NCBI RefSeq assembly: GCF_037126465.1
Contig: NC_088201.1
Span: forward strand, 66,424,879 to 66,488,878
DNA from: Ornithodoros turicata
Lineage: Eukaryota; Arthropoda; Arachnida; Ixodida; Argasidae
Length of the DNA: 64,000 bases
Direction of reading: 5' to 3'
Below, piece after piece: positions 1-12,800 of this stretch (its first letter is position 1; every line of letters starts with the position of its first letter). Below the pieces are notes generated by a model. That model saw only the letters and a list, made by a program, of their open reading frames with translations. It made no database searches and had not been told where the DNA came from. Position numbers and translations under genes: made by a program.

Positions 1-1674
1 ATTGTGTGTATGAGTGAGAAAAATGTAAGACTGAAAGGGGGATGAGTGAGAGAGTGGTTGGTTTGTCCCTTCGGTTGACGCACCCTTGGAAGTCGCTCGG
101 CAATCCAGATGATGTGGGTTCGAATCCTACAGCTGGCTAACCTTTTCAGTGACTTCCATCTTTCATGGTCAATTTCTTAGGCAATTTGAGGCTTTGTATG
201 TATTTGTCCTTCTGTGTTGTTCCAGCCTTAGAACATCAGTTCTCTCATGTTCAACATTTGCCGCTTGCGTCGATCCTGTCGTATGATTGTGTGTATGAGT
301 GAGAAAAATGTAAGACTGAAAGGGGGATGAGTGAGAGAGTGGTTGGTTTGTCCCTTCGGTTGACGCACCCTTGGAAGTCGCTCGGCAATCCAGATGATGT
401 GGGTTCGAATCCTACAGCTGGCTAACCTTTTCAGTGACTTCCATCTTTCATGGTCAATTTCTTAGGCAATTTGAGGCTTTGTATGTATTTGTCCTTCTGT
501 GTTGTTCCAGCCTTAGAACATCAGTTCTCTCATGTTCAACATTTGCCGCTTGCGTCGATCCTGTCGTATGATTGTGTGTATGAGTGAGAAAAATGTAAGA
601 CTGAAAGGGGGATGAGTGAGAGAGTGGTTGGTTTGTCCCTTCGGTTGACGCACCCTTGGAAGTCGCTCGGCAATCCAGATGATGTGGGTTCGAATCCTAC
701 AGCTGGCTAACCTTTTCAGTGACTTCCATCTTTCATGGTCAATTTCTTAGGCAATTTGAGGCTTTGTATGTATTTGTCCTTCTGTGTTGTTCCAGCCTTA
801 GAACATCAGTTCTCTCATGTTCAACATTTGCCGCTTGCGTCGATCCTGTCGTATGATTGTGTGTATGAGTGAGAAAAATGTAAGACTGAAAGGGGGATGA
901 GTGAGAGAGTGGTTGGTTTGTCCCTTTGGTTGACGCACCCTTGGAAGTCGCTCGGCAATCCAGATGATGTGGGTTCGAATCCTACAGCTGGCTAACCTTT
1001 TCAGTGACTTCCATCTTTCATGGTCAATTTCTTAGGCAATTTGAGGCTTTGTATGTATTTGTCCTTCTGTGTTGTTCCAGCCTTAGAACATCAGTTCTCT
1101 CATGTTCAACATTTGCCGCTTGCGTCGATCCTGTCGTATGATTGTGTGTATGAGTGAGAAAAATGTAAGACTGAAAGGGGGATGAGTGAGAGAGTGGTTG
1201 GTTTGTCCCTTCGGTTGACGCACCCTTGGAAGTCGCTCGGCAATCCAGATGATGTGGGTTCGAATCCTACAGCTGGCTAACCTTTTCAGTGACTTCCATC
1301 TTTCATGGTCAATTTCTTAGGCAATTTGAGGCTTTGTATGTATTTGTCCTTCTGTGTTGTTCCAGCCTTAGAACATCAGTTCTCTCATGTTCAACATTTG
1401 CCGCTTGCGTCGATCCCGTCGTATGATTGTGTGTATGAGTGAGAAAAATGTAAGACTGAAAGGGGGATGAGTGAGAGAGTGGTTGGTTTGTCCCTTCGGT
1501 TGACGCACCCTTGGAAGTCGCTCGGCAATCCAGATGATGTGGGTTCGAATCCTACAGCTGGCTAACCTTTTCAGTGACTTCCATCTTTCATGGTCAATTT
1601 CTTAGGCAATTTGAGGCTTTGTATGTATTTGTCCTTCTGTGTTGTTCCAGCCTTAGAACATCAGTTCTCTCATG
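1..1674. repeat. 285-bp tandem repeat array, about 5.9 copies
   Basis: Units start at 1, 286, 571, 856, 1141 and 1426, and the last stops at about 1674 where the sequence diverges. Copies are nearly identical: I see one C/T change near 926 and another near 1416. Each unit carries GGTTCGAATCC, a match to the RNA polymerase III B box of tRNA genes, followed by a short stem-like stretch, so the unit may derive from a tRNA-related SINE that was tandemly amplified. No convincing A box or protein is visible. The array runs off the left edge of the window, so its full length is unknown. Confidence 0.95.
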
Positions 1675-1978
1675 CAAAAATAGTCGTCGAGACTACATGG
1701 CGTCGAAAAACGTCGCGATGAATATACTTGGTGCTGAAAACTTTCGTACCAGTGTAAACGCTTTGCACTGCTTTTGCTGTGCTCTAGGTTTGCAATGATT
1801 CTAGCACTCACGCTGTCAGAAGGTTTCTACAACAGATAGCCAAATGTGATGAAAGCAACCGAAGGAAGTGACGAACACGTGACGAGCTCGTGAGAGAACT
1901 GCCTTCCCGGCCATCGTTGCGACCGCCCCGTGGCCGGGCATACCCCCTCTCCTCGGAGAACAAGGTGGTGCAACCTAC

Positions 1979-2264
1979 AGTCACTAAATAGAGCTACAGA
2001 GTATCGCATTCCTTTTCCGCGCGGAAGCCGCCGTTCGGTGTCCGCGATTGGACCGATCGTGTCACGTGGTTTGTCCTTCCAGGAACGCGTCATGATGTTG
2101 AGTCCCCTCCATCCAAAACCGGTTTCCTCTGCGCTGTTCACTGGCGGAGAAGGGGGCGGTTGCCGTCGCATTGCTAGGCGACGCAGCTGCGCCGGACCCA
2201 AGATGGCGGTCCCGCTCGCCGGCGTGGCTCAGTGTCGCTACTCTGCTCCCTATTTAGTGACTCT
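1979..2264. repeat. Inverted repeat, possible MITE
   Basis: A 25-bp arm at 1979-2003 (begins AGTCACTAAATAG) recurs in reverse complement at 2239-2264 with a few mismatches. The 286-bp interval has the size of a miniature inverted-repeat element. No clear target duplication was found, and the interior is GC-rich and not palindromic. Confidence 0.5.
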
Positions 2265-3726
2265 AGTGCAACAGTGCAACCTAACTCCGCTCCGCACCTG
2301 ATAGACCAGTAGAAAATAACTTGGGCGAACGCCGGCACAGGGATGCCGTGCGATGATTACTCACGTTTTCTAAGTTTTCGCTGATAAGATATCGAGATAT
2401 CCAAACTTCATCTCGAAAACCTTGAGATAAGCGGCGATAAATGCATGGCAAATATTCACGTTTTTCGTGACCTGTAGGTAGCGCATCTAAACTCCAACAT
2501 GGCGGACGAATCCAGGTTGTCGCTTAGTTTCGATTTTGAGATTTCTGAACTGCAATGCTAATTCTCGATGCGTTTAAGGCGAACGAGTATAAAACGCTTC
2601 TCACATACTTCTGGCAGGCGTAACCGGGTTGTCCAAAGAGAAGGCTATAGTTGTCGAGTATTATTTGCGAAGTTCTGGCGTGTTTGATCAACCACATTTC
2701 GTGAATGTGAATTTCACGTTTACCGGTTGCGAGGCCGAAATAGCAAGCAGCGAGTGTCCTGCGCTGCAGGAATGTGAGAGACATGCAAGCACACATCATC
2801 TGTGCTGCAGTTCTCTTACAGCTAACATCCTCTAAGTGTGTAGCTGATTCAAATGCAGAGTTACAAAACTGACTTGGTATACGTTTTCACGCTATCTCTT
2901 GCGCTTTCTTGCACGTAATGGCTATTCAAGTTTGAAACAAACTTGTTCTGTTTTGTCTAGACAAGTTTTTGCTTCCCTTCCTGACGTGAGCTGCACAGAA
3001 GTGTGCTTCAGAAAAAAAGACAAAAAACAAAAAAACAAACAAAGAACGTTCATTAAATAGGTAGGCAGTACCGCTCCAAGAGCTCTGCCAGACAAACAAA
3101 CATTACTCATGTAACAGGTTTGCTGATTTTGAGTCGCTCAATCCATTTCTTCCGAGGATGCGTCTAAGTAGGCGGTATTCTATGTTTGGAAAGAAGAAAA
3201 CGCGGAAAAACAAACTGGCTGTCCCCTCGGCGCGCAGAATCGCATTGTGACACAGAACAAAACTAGTTTGGTTTAGTTCGCTGGCCGTTGTCTGCAATGT
3301 TTACCTCATCCATGATTTCAACAGCAAAATACGGGTGCAGCTCAGCGATTCATGCGAAAAGCAGCAACTTCTCCGCAAGTGTACGTGGGGTGTCGGCCCG
3401 GTGTACCTGGTTTGGCTAGTCCCGAGTTTCACCGCTGTGCGGCGTCGATTTGGCGAAAAACGCGAATAGGAGATAATTCCCCGACGCAAGAAACGTTCGA
3501 CTTGACCGATTTTTCGAGGCATCCGAGTTCGAGTTAATGAGGTTCAACTTATTAGTAGGTCTTGCTTTAGTGTATACCAGAGCTAGTGTAAACGAGCATG
3601 CAATGATGAAGCACTGTTCATATAGCAGTAGTATAGCATGGTGGCTCATCAGGATAGGTAGGAAGTACGTCCGGGCGGTGTATGTTAAATGGAGAAGCCC
3701 ACATCTAAGGCTGGCGCAAATATCCA

Positions 3727-3800
3727 AGCCAGATAGCAACATGGTAGCAACATGGTAGCAACATGGTATCAGCATAGGTATCAGCATAGATATCTGCATA
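3727..3800. repeat. Short minisatellite
   Basis: The 11-mer TAGCAACATGG is repeated about three times, followed by diverged ATCAGCATA units to about 3800. Confidence 0.75.
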
Positions 3801-4321
3801 AATATCAGCATGTGTAGACTATGATGGAAAGTAACCAAGCTGAGTTGGCACAGTGACAGACAAACACAATAAAAAGTCTCCAATACCCGAGAACAACAGC
3901 AATTTCGAAGGAAATCGTGCCAGCGTGGTGTAATCGTCAGTGCAAATGACTAGCGATCAAACAGTGTGGGATCCTTTGTTCCCAACACTTCCATGTAAAT
4001 CCTCCTAAGGGCTATACAATACGATACAATACAATGACCACGAAACACCCCTCCATTGTCCGCTCAGTGTATCTGAGGATGTCTCTCGGACGTTCCAGCA
4101 GACTCCTCCTTCCTCACACTTGAACCTTTGAGCATGCATCTAACGCACGAAATGTACATATTACCTACAAGGTATCAAGTGTCCGGCTTCAGAGACACTT
4201 GCACGTAGCACAGTCATATGAGTGCTATGCGTTGTTGAGGTTATACCCCCCCGAGCTCATTTGCACTTCTAAAAACTTTACTCATTCAAACTCTCTATTC
4301 ATTCATTCATTCATTCAGATA

Positions 4322-5075
4322 CAGTCGACCCGCGTTTATCCGGACTTAATTTATCCGGATCCTGCGCTATCCGGACACAAAGCATGGGGACGGGTTTCTC
4401 CCCATGTATTTCGCCCTCGTTTATCCGGACTTCAGCTTCCGGACTCGGACGAGAATTCCAGGGAACAGAAGTGACTAATACCCAACAATCGGCTTCAATT
4501 ATCCGGTCATTGTCCGGGAATGACACTTGGCCCACACCTAGTCAGTTGAGGTCAAGAACCCTGGTCGTGGCCCCCTTTTTACTGACACAAAGAGGGTGTT
4601 GCTAGGAAGGATTTTCTCCCTTTCCGACTTGGCACGTTACACAAAAGTAATCCACTGAGCAGTCTGGTCATTTCAGACTGAGAAAGTCCGCAACGAGGAC
4701 CCCTGCGCTGCAGTCACAGATGACGACATCGTCAGTGTCGTCGCTTCGGGTAGTGTTCAAGAAGAATCTGATGATTAACGCGTGAATGCACCAGCTGTGA
4801 CGCTAGAAAATGCGTGGGCTGCACTGAGAACAGCGCTATTATTTTTCGTACAACAGAACAATATTCCGCAAGTCAATGCCATTAACACAGGTTTGCAAGA
4901 ACTGGATGCGTGTATTAGAATGAAACAGATGACAATGGATAGTTTTCTGTGTAATGGTCAATAAAGATGTCCTTTTAGGATCATTCTGGATTTTCGTGTT
5001 TCACTTATCCGGTTCCCCCGCTATCCGGACATTTTCACAGGAAACGAAGCCGTCCGGATAAACGCGGGTCGACTG
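4322..5075 (+). mobile_element. pogo/Tigger-type DNA transposon remnant
   Basis: The ends are inverted repeats (CAGTCGACCCGCGTTTATCC and its reverse complement) flanked on both sides by TA, the signature of the pogo/Tigger branch of Tc1/mariner. Additional TATCCGGAC motifs lie just inside. At 754 bp it is internally deleted and non-autonomous, but it keeps the 3-prime tail of a transposase frame on the plus strand. A related copy is at 13530-14433. Confidence 0.85.
4680..4964 (+). pseudogene. Transposase C-terminal remnant (pogo/Tigger)
   Basis: One frame reads an acidic stretch (CAAVTDDDIVSVVAS), a TAA stop at 4776-4778, then a helix-rich tail ending near KQMTMDSFLCNGQ and a stop at 4964. 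An acidic hinge followed by an ALR-type helix and an M-x-S/T-F terminus is typical of Tigger-family transposase C-termini. The same acidic motif recurs on the minus strand inside the 13530-14433 copy, which supports common origin. The DDE core is absent, so it is inactive. Confidence 0.65.
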
Positions 5076-5262
5076 TACTCTCTTACAATGACACCGCTCT
5101 ATTATTTTTCCCAGTATCCAAATTACTTTATGTATTAAGTCTTCAAAGTTAGGACATCTAACATACCATCACCACATGCTGTAAGAGCATTATAAAAATC
5201 AAGTAATATGCAGCATCATAATAGAGGCTATGTTCTTGTCGAAACGTTAGCCTTTCTAAATA

Positions 5263-6061
5263 AAATGAATAGGGGGAATCCTTTGTTTAGCGTGGAATTT
5301 CACAGAATCCCTTATTTTTAGGGGAGTGTGGATATTCGAGTTATCGAATTCGAATCAAACAGCAATCACACAAAGTATTTCATTCGCGAATCGAATACCC
5401 AATATTGGGGTTTTCGAATATCCGGAAAGTGGGCTTCACCTGACGCTTCCCTGCATGAGGTGAAGCATGCTTTATGAAATTGCCCATGCTGCAGGACCGA
5501 CACAGACAGACTGTAGTTTAGCTTAAGATAACGTTAGCCCAAGTTTATTGTGCAAACTCCACCTGAGGAAGTCCGCGTCCCTCCCGGAAGCGTCCCTCCC
5601 GGAAGCGTCCCTCCCGTGTGCAGTTTAGTTGTGGAAGTGGGGGATTTTGATTTGATATTTTGGAGTTTGCCTAGACTCTTAAATAATGCCTACAGCCCAG
5701 AAACAAAAATGGTGTCCTAAAGATGTAACTTCCACGGGGCATGTATTTTGAGCTCCTTCCTATAAAGTTCCTATAAACTCTGTAGATGCCAAAACATCTT
5801 TCAGCAGGTACAAAATGATTGCAGGTGACAGACGACATTCTTTGTCAGAGGAGAACAGCAAATATCATGTATCTAATACTGAGCCACAACAGTGCTTCGA
5901 ATCTGTAATATTATAAAATATTTTTGTTACCACATTAGCCAAGAAAATAAAGTGTTTCCTGTTTCAAGCAGCCGTTGACTGCTTGCCACGGAAAATTGCT
6001 GAATTTACAAGTCAGAGCCACAGAATTTTAAATTTGCCGCAGCAGAAAACCAGGGGCCTTA
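5263..6061 (+). mobile_element. Degenerate hAT element (copy A)
   Basis: It shares its whole interior with the better-preserved copies at 36531-37344 and 56469-57296, including the coding remnant around 5790-5880 that resembles the hAT C-terminal dimerisation motif ([24 protein letters not shown]). The right end CAGGGGCCTTA matches the family terminus. The left end is truncated or too diverged to place exactly. Confidence 0.7.
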
Positions 6062-6761
6062 ATTATAGCCATCATTGGGAATGCTCAAGGGCACACTGCA
6101 AATGAAGCCAGAGGTCCCTTTACAATGCATTGATTTTCTTACTCAAGTGTCTCATCTAGTGTAGCTCATTCTCATTCATTTGATTTTTCAAGCAGGTTCT
6201 TCTACCCACCATTACCGGTATGACCAATACATCAAGCCCCATCCAAAATAATGATCAGAGGAACCTCGTAGTGGACACATGCTGGAAAAGGACCTTTCCT
6301 TAATCGATATGCTTTCAGTTGTTCGAGCACGTCGCTGGCACATTTTTATCTTTCTGAACAGGGAGAAGATTCTGCTCTATCATTCCGTGATAGATTAACA
6401 GAAAATTATAAGCGTGAACGCGGGACCAAAGGTGGGCTGAGACAGCACGCTCATTTTCTTGTTATTTCGGTTTCGTCACTGATTGTCCTCTCCCATTTCA
6501 GAGCCAATCAAATCTTCCTTACCACCTGAAGAGAGGAATCTGACCTAGGGCTTTAACAACTATTCTATAATTATGTAATTGGGGGTTTACGTCGCGAGAC
6601 AACTGAGATCCCTGGGGCTTTAACGCGGAGTCGAATGATGTCACCTGTCTGGTTTCCACTAGAAGGTCAGCAGTGTTCCAATGATCATGGTTTATTATTA
6701 CAAGGCCTAAACGCCTATTTCGTTGTTTCTTCTCATATGCGACATTGTTATAAAAATATAG
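6062..6761 (-). other. 3-prime flank and UTR of OPLAH
   Basis: This lies between the hAT remnant and the OPLAH stop codon. The part nearest the gene should be the 3-prime UTR, with a polyadenylation signal at 6691-6696. Nothing else is recognisable. Confidence 0.55.
6691..6696 (-). promoter_or_regulatory. OPLAH: OPLAH polyadenylation signal AATAAA
   Basis: A canonical AATAAA on the minus strand 66 bp downstream of the OPLAH TAA. It is the first such hexamer after the stop, which gives a short 3-prime UTR of roughly 90 bp. Confidence 0.65.
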
Positions 6762-6854
6762 TTAGTCTTTCTCTGTAATGGATGTCATCGAGTCATCGGA
6801 ATCAGTCCGAAACCCAAAGCCACCGCCACCAGGTGTTTCTATGTGAAGGATATC
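6762..6854 (-). CDS. OPLAH: OPLAH exon 33 (residues 1243-1272 and stop)
   Basis: Acceptor CCTGTTTTCTTGCAG, ends at TAA 6764-6762, 93 nt. Encodes [20 protein letters not shown], the conserved TPGGGG-G loop followed by a short acidic tail. It has no extended C-terminus, so the protein ends slightly earlier than the human one. Confidence 0.95.
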   Translation of the reverse strand, partial: DILHIETPGGGGFGFRTDSDDSMTSITEKD

Positions 6855-9800
6855 CTGCAAGAAAACAGGAAAAGGTTACTTTTTAATAACTGAATGTATT
6901 TATGCGATACCTATCCACACCTCAGCTCAGCTCAGCTTATCTCATCTCAGTCGAGCCTGTTCATAACGACATTGAAGGAAATGCAAACCCCGATCCTTGT
7001 ATCGGAGTCATCGTTAGAAACTACCTTTTGCGAAATCGCCAGTCAGGATCACATCAGTGAAGTAGAATGGCACAAGTAGAACGCCGATGAACATGCGTGC
7101 ATTTGTTTCGAGCGCAAAATCATTTTATCCAACTCTAAATTGACGCAGCTTTGTGTTGAAAGCTGTTCCAACGACAACATGCCTGCCGATACCACGTGAG
7201 GCTCTGCACCTTTTGAGATAGACGACTTCGTCCACTGCTCGTAATCCAGTGCTGCGCTGCTGCGCTCCTCACTATCGGAACTACACTGTCCATCAGAACG
7301 TGTCTCGCTCACGGGTAATTCGTCGACGTGTGTTTCGGTGGAGTAACACAACTGTCTGCCAACTCACGTTTTGGAACCACAGTACATTTGGAACCACATA
7401 CATGTACTGTGGTACATGTATGTGGTTCCAAATGTACCAAATTACCAAATGTCCAAATGTACATGTACCACAGTACATGTATTATGCGAGCAGGGTGTCG
7501 AACCGAACCCGAACTGAATACCGTACCCGAACCGAACCCGAACCGAAATTTTCATGACACTGTTGAACCCGAACTGGAGCAGAACCGTAAAAAATAATAG
7601 CGGTAACCGGTTCACAACAAAACGGTTCTGACATAAAAGAAGTCAGCTTAAGTGTTCCTCTCAATCCCCAAACGAAGACATATTGGTATCATCATCATGC
7701 GTCGATATCATGGATTTCGGAAATTTTCACCTAGCAGTCAAACGAGGACGTATAGTAAGTATACTTTCAGCGTCTTTTTAACACGTTGAAGCGCAGTTGT
7801 CCTTGTGAGCGCCGCGGCTAGCACCCCATGCACGCGCTGCGGCGTCTACTTTTCAGAGACGAGGCGCACTGCGGACGAATGAAACAGGAATGGAGTAGGC
7901 CAGTTATGTAGCTCTATAGGACAACTATGTGATTAAGTAAACGCCCAACATTTCCCTTTACACGTGAGCAGTAGAAATTAAACAAGTCAGAAACATGAGA
8001 AGTGGAGAAGGAGCGTATGCAGAACGGTGCCTGTCTGATTGGTCGTGGTTTGAAAAGTAAATGCAGTTCTGCTTATTGGTAGTGCAATTGTGTCGTGACA
8101 CATGGCCTTTGTGTTGTGGATTAACTAGTACACTGCAGTGAGCTCGGACAGAGTAAGGCTGGCAGGCTTATTTTCGACATGCTTCTGTACAGTTTCAGAT
8201 AGATTCACGCTGCGAATGTAGTGTGCCGGCAAGTACTGTTGTCTATGTAACGCTGTCCATCTTATTAGGCTTCATTTAAGTGCATCTTGCTGGAACTGTG
8301 GGTGTGAAGAAAGATTTTGGGAACAGCAAGTAGCAGGACTATACTGCTTCATCAGCGTGGACTCTATTTGCAATAAGCGTTCATGCATTTTTCCTTTCTC
8401 TCGCCTGACCGCTAAAAACGTCAATGCAGACAACAGCAGTAAGCTGTTAGCCACGCATTTCCTGATAAAAGCAGTTTTATGAAACATATAAAATGGAAGC
8501 GTTGAACCGGTTCGCGAACAGATTCGGGGCTGCAAACCGGTTCGATTTTTGGCGTGGCCAAACCGGAACTGAACCGGAACAAAATCAAAGCAACGCGAAC
8601 CCGAACCGAACCCGTATTTTTTGTGGTTTGACACTCTGCTTGCAAGGACGTATTCCACCAGTACAAAATCTGTCGAGCATGTGCAACTTTTGGGTCGAGC
8701 CACGTGCATTTCCTCGTTAAACGGCGTCCCGGAACTGCAGATGCCATCTTAGCACGCAGCAAACCAAAAAAAAAAAAAAAAAAAGCTTGAGGGCGAGAGA
8801 ACGATGTGGAGAGGGAACCTCCTCCTCTACTTCTCGTGGGCCTCTTCAAACTCACGCCCATCTAATCGCCGGCAGTCATGTGCAGTTAAAGGCACTGTTT
8901 TCTCACTCTAATGCTCACGGAAGCTAAGGCTCTTGAAAATGCCACCGTAATTTGTTTTCAGTGAAAAGGTGGAATCTTGCCTTTCAAATTTCATGCATTT
9001 TACTGGCCATCGGGAGAATTCTGATCGCAACATGCAAACAAACGCTTTCGCGGCGATCGTTATATCGATGTCTTCGCTATATGTATCTCAATGGGTCAGC
9101 TGACGGGAACCAGCAATTTGATCGTAATATCGGAGTTATCGTTATAGCGAAGATCGTAATAAACAGGCTTGACTGTATTCACCTGCAGCTAAATCCTAGC
9201 AGTTTGAATTGTGTGGTAGAAAGCTATGATGTGGAAAATCTTAAAAATACGAGAATGGAAAATCCAATGCTATTCTGACATTTACATCGCTGTTGCTGCA
9301 TCATGCAATGTTCACACTTCAATTGCACATGCCCAACAAAAACAGATGTTCAGAACATCAAGTTTAAATTGTAGTGCCATGCTCAGTGGAGTAATATTTT
9401 GGGGTCACCAATATTAGCTTGTTATCAGCTTACCCCTGGTGACACAGCAAGTGCACATTTTGAGCTCAGGTTGACAGTTCGTCCATTGTTAAAGAACAGC
9501 AGGTTCAATCCACAACGCCCTGGTTCACCACCTGCACCATGAAAGCTTGCATGTAGCAATTTACATATTATTTCATGACTGTCCAATTCCAGCACACAAA
9601 AAGCTTCTCCTTAGAAATGTACCAGGATAGGCAAAACCAACACCTTTTTATGTAACAGCTCATTTTGGCAGTCCTCTCTACAATATGGTACCAATACAAC
9701 TGCCAGCAACCTTACGGGGGTACTGCACAGGTGCTTTCAGCAGCCAATGGCAGTCAAGCCCAACTACAGCTAGGTGCTTTACACGGCTGCGCCAACTGTC

Positions 9801-12800
9801 ATCGACATCTCAATGGCAGTTGACTGCAACTGAGACAGACAATCCCAGTTTAACCAGTAACTGGCAAGATGGCAGTTACAATTGCAATGGGCACGTACCA
9901 TGCATCCAATAATTGCCTGCTGTGGATTGTGGATTGGCTTCTCAATTGGACTATGCTGGCTCTTATGTGGTTTATACCCTGTCACACGGCAAACTGAAGG
10001 CCATTCCCAGCTAATGACATATGTTCCGTGCCACACGGTGAAACGAAATGGCATTCCCCTTTCCCTCTCGCACAGACTGCATACACTCGGCAGTAGAGAG
10101 GTAGCAAAAACAACAACGATAAACCATTAGGAGAAATTAAACATGGATCAAATGTTGTACTCCAATATTTTATCGCAGTTTCGACATGAAGGAAGGAACG
10201 CTTAATACTTTTTCAGAGCACTACCTTCGTTCCCAGATGACTCCCACGCCCGCGCGATTGACATATTCCACATAGGGTTTGGCTTGTGATACTTAGCCAA
10301 CTGAGCGTTGTCCAAAGGGGCAACAATTTTGTGAAACAATCTAATGCTTCGCTAGTTTTGAGAAGAAAAAAATATATAACAAATGTACCTGTATATACGT
10401 AGCTTCGTATATGTTCAGCGCTGGTGCCTTAATCGTCGACAGTGACATTCATTTGCGAATGACATTCTTTTTCCTCGAGTAGCTCGATGCAATAGAAGCG
10501 AACGTCATTTGCTGGGAAAGCCATTCAATTTGCCGCAATCAGCAAACTGAATGGCAATCCCAGCTTGCTTCAGGACGCAAGCCACAAAAAAAATGCAGGA
10601 ACTTCTTACAACCTATATTACAAAACACACTTACAGAAATAATGAAGAAAACAAGATAACAAGTTACATTTATCGATATACAGTAGTCACGTGTAGTGGC
10701 ATGTCCAGGGTACGCATCACCCGGTGCAGCAATTGTTCGCTTCACCCCTCCTCCCAATAATGTGTCCTTTTCCATACCAGGCGATACACAATAAGCAATC
10801 ATATGACACCACACGCCCAAAAAGAGTCACGAGCTAGCAAGAGAGCTCCTCATGTTATTTTTGGAGTTATCGTGCCGCAGAGAAAGACAGTACTGGTGCG
10901 GCTCGTCATCCTTTCCGTAGTGTCACCAAGTGCGGACCGCACGCCTTGCACCCCCTAGTGATGCCACTGGTCACGTGACATAATCATATGATAGAGAAAT
11001 TAAACCCAGCACAGCTCAACTGCTGTTGGCCTCAATGGCAGTTGAGATTGCCCGTGTAACAGGGTTATTACTTGCATGAACCTTGCTCAAACTTCCTCAT
11101 ACCTTTGAGGCCGTAAGGAGCAAAGACGCGCCTTTCTGTGAGCACTGAGAGGTGGAACTCTTTCCTAAAGAGCATTTCCCTGATGACACCATTACCACCA
11201 GTAAAGCAGCCCTTGCCACCAGTGCCAGGGTTTAGGTGGTAGCGCTTCAGGATTACTGGATAACTGCGCAAACAAGGCAAACATATTTAAGGAACTCACC
11301 AAGGTACATGGACTGGCAACACCGAAATAGTGTTCAATTGTTAACATTTCTACTCTCTTGCCTCTAACAAAGTTAGCTAACAGTAATAGGTCATTTAAAA
11401 GAACAAACACGAATCACAAAAATTAGAAGAAAAAGAAAGGCTAAGAGACAGCCACAACTTTGGTCGCTGTTGAACTGCGTAGGTAACAGCAGGAGAAACC
11501 GGCGCAATGTCGAAAAATGGGCATTAGTGTATGGTGTATGGTGTATTAGTGTCCTATTGGATGACAAATGTCAGTCGGACTTCCTCATAGCGATCAGGCA
11601 TGATTCCATGGGGAGGAGTTGGATGTCCTGACCTTCATAACAATTTCTGCAGTCACATAGTGTTTCTTACCTTACCTTACCTTAAGTTTTATTTGTAGCA
11701 TGCTGCCCGAGCTCAGAACCACCGCAGAAAAGTACCAGATCTGCCTCCGGTGGCGACACATGCCTAATAATTTACGCTGTACACAGTGATACTATAGAGA
11801 GCCCAAGCACAGGGCCTCCATTCTTACCGCTGCAGCACTTGTATTTGCAACAAATATGAAGACATGGAAGGCAGCACTCCTGGTTACTCATTGGGTTGAA
11901 AATACTTTCTATCTATTCCACCTGTTCACCACACAGTAGAGGTTAAAAAGTCAGAGAAAGAGGACAAGAGCGTCTGCAGCACCTGCCTTGTAGCAGGTAG
12001 CTCTCCACATCCCCGGTCCTCAAGAGGATAAAAATCAGACTTCAAGGTAACTCGTTACAGGTAACTCATTACTGTAACTAAATTCCTTTTTTTGGTAACT
12101 TAACTCAGTACTTTTGCGCCGTGGTAACTTTCAGAGGAACTCGTTCCTTTTTCAGGTAACTTTGCCAAAGTAAATTAAGTTAAGTCCCAAGTTACTTGTA
12201 ACTCGCTTTCCACTCACGTCCACATATTTTCTTGCTTTCCCTCCCGTGCCTTCTTAGCATTTTTCGACATAAAACGTGATATTCAATCAATGACTGTATT
12301 TTATTCAAAACCACAGCACACAAAAACCGTTCTGCCCGCCTGAACCGCATACCGTTCTGATGTCTTCCTGACTCCACTGACTATCGACCCTATTTAGCAT
12401 CGTTCATCACCTCATCCTCAGGACACATGTCATCCTGCCCATTGTGCCTTGGGGTAGTGTGGCAAATTTCCCCATTCATTATCATTAATTTATTTGTTGT
12501 TGTTGTTGTATTTTATTCAGGAAGTCAGAACCGCTGCCATTGAAATGAAGCTGGACCATTGTGCGCCCACAGGGAGTGAGATGCAAGGCGTTCGAATAGA
12601 CATCTACCAGAGAAACGTCACGGCTGGGTTCCACGAACGGGCACTTATTCGCTGCCTCCAATTGAAAGAAAAGTAGGACCGAGGGTCGCATCCCGTTAAG
12701 GGACCAAGTCGTAATCCCCTCAAGACCGTGGCTTTCGGGTGTGACCTTGTTCATATCTAGCTTCGAGCGTAGTTCAATTCTACCAAATTTTGCTGCTGTC

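Larger units (their letters stand above)
1675..4321. other. Intergenic DNA without a recognised gene
   Basis: I find no coding exon here. ORFs are short and lack recognisable domains. The stretch 1880-2240 is GC-rich and contains AAGATGGCGG-type motifs (near 2200 and 2498) and a CACGTG E-box near 2063. These occur in promoters, but also in repeats. The segment also holds an inverted repeat (1979-2264) and a small minisatellite near 3730. Confidence 0.5.

Noticed and set aside
1..1674. CRISPR-like array
   Set aside because: Units are 285 bp, contiguous and without variable spacers; the genome is eukaryotic.
1827..2301. Overlapping ORFs of about 124 codons on both strands
   Set aside because: They reflect the GC-rich composition; no domain, splice context or codon bias supports them.
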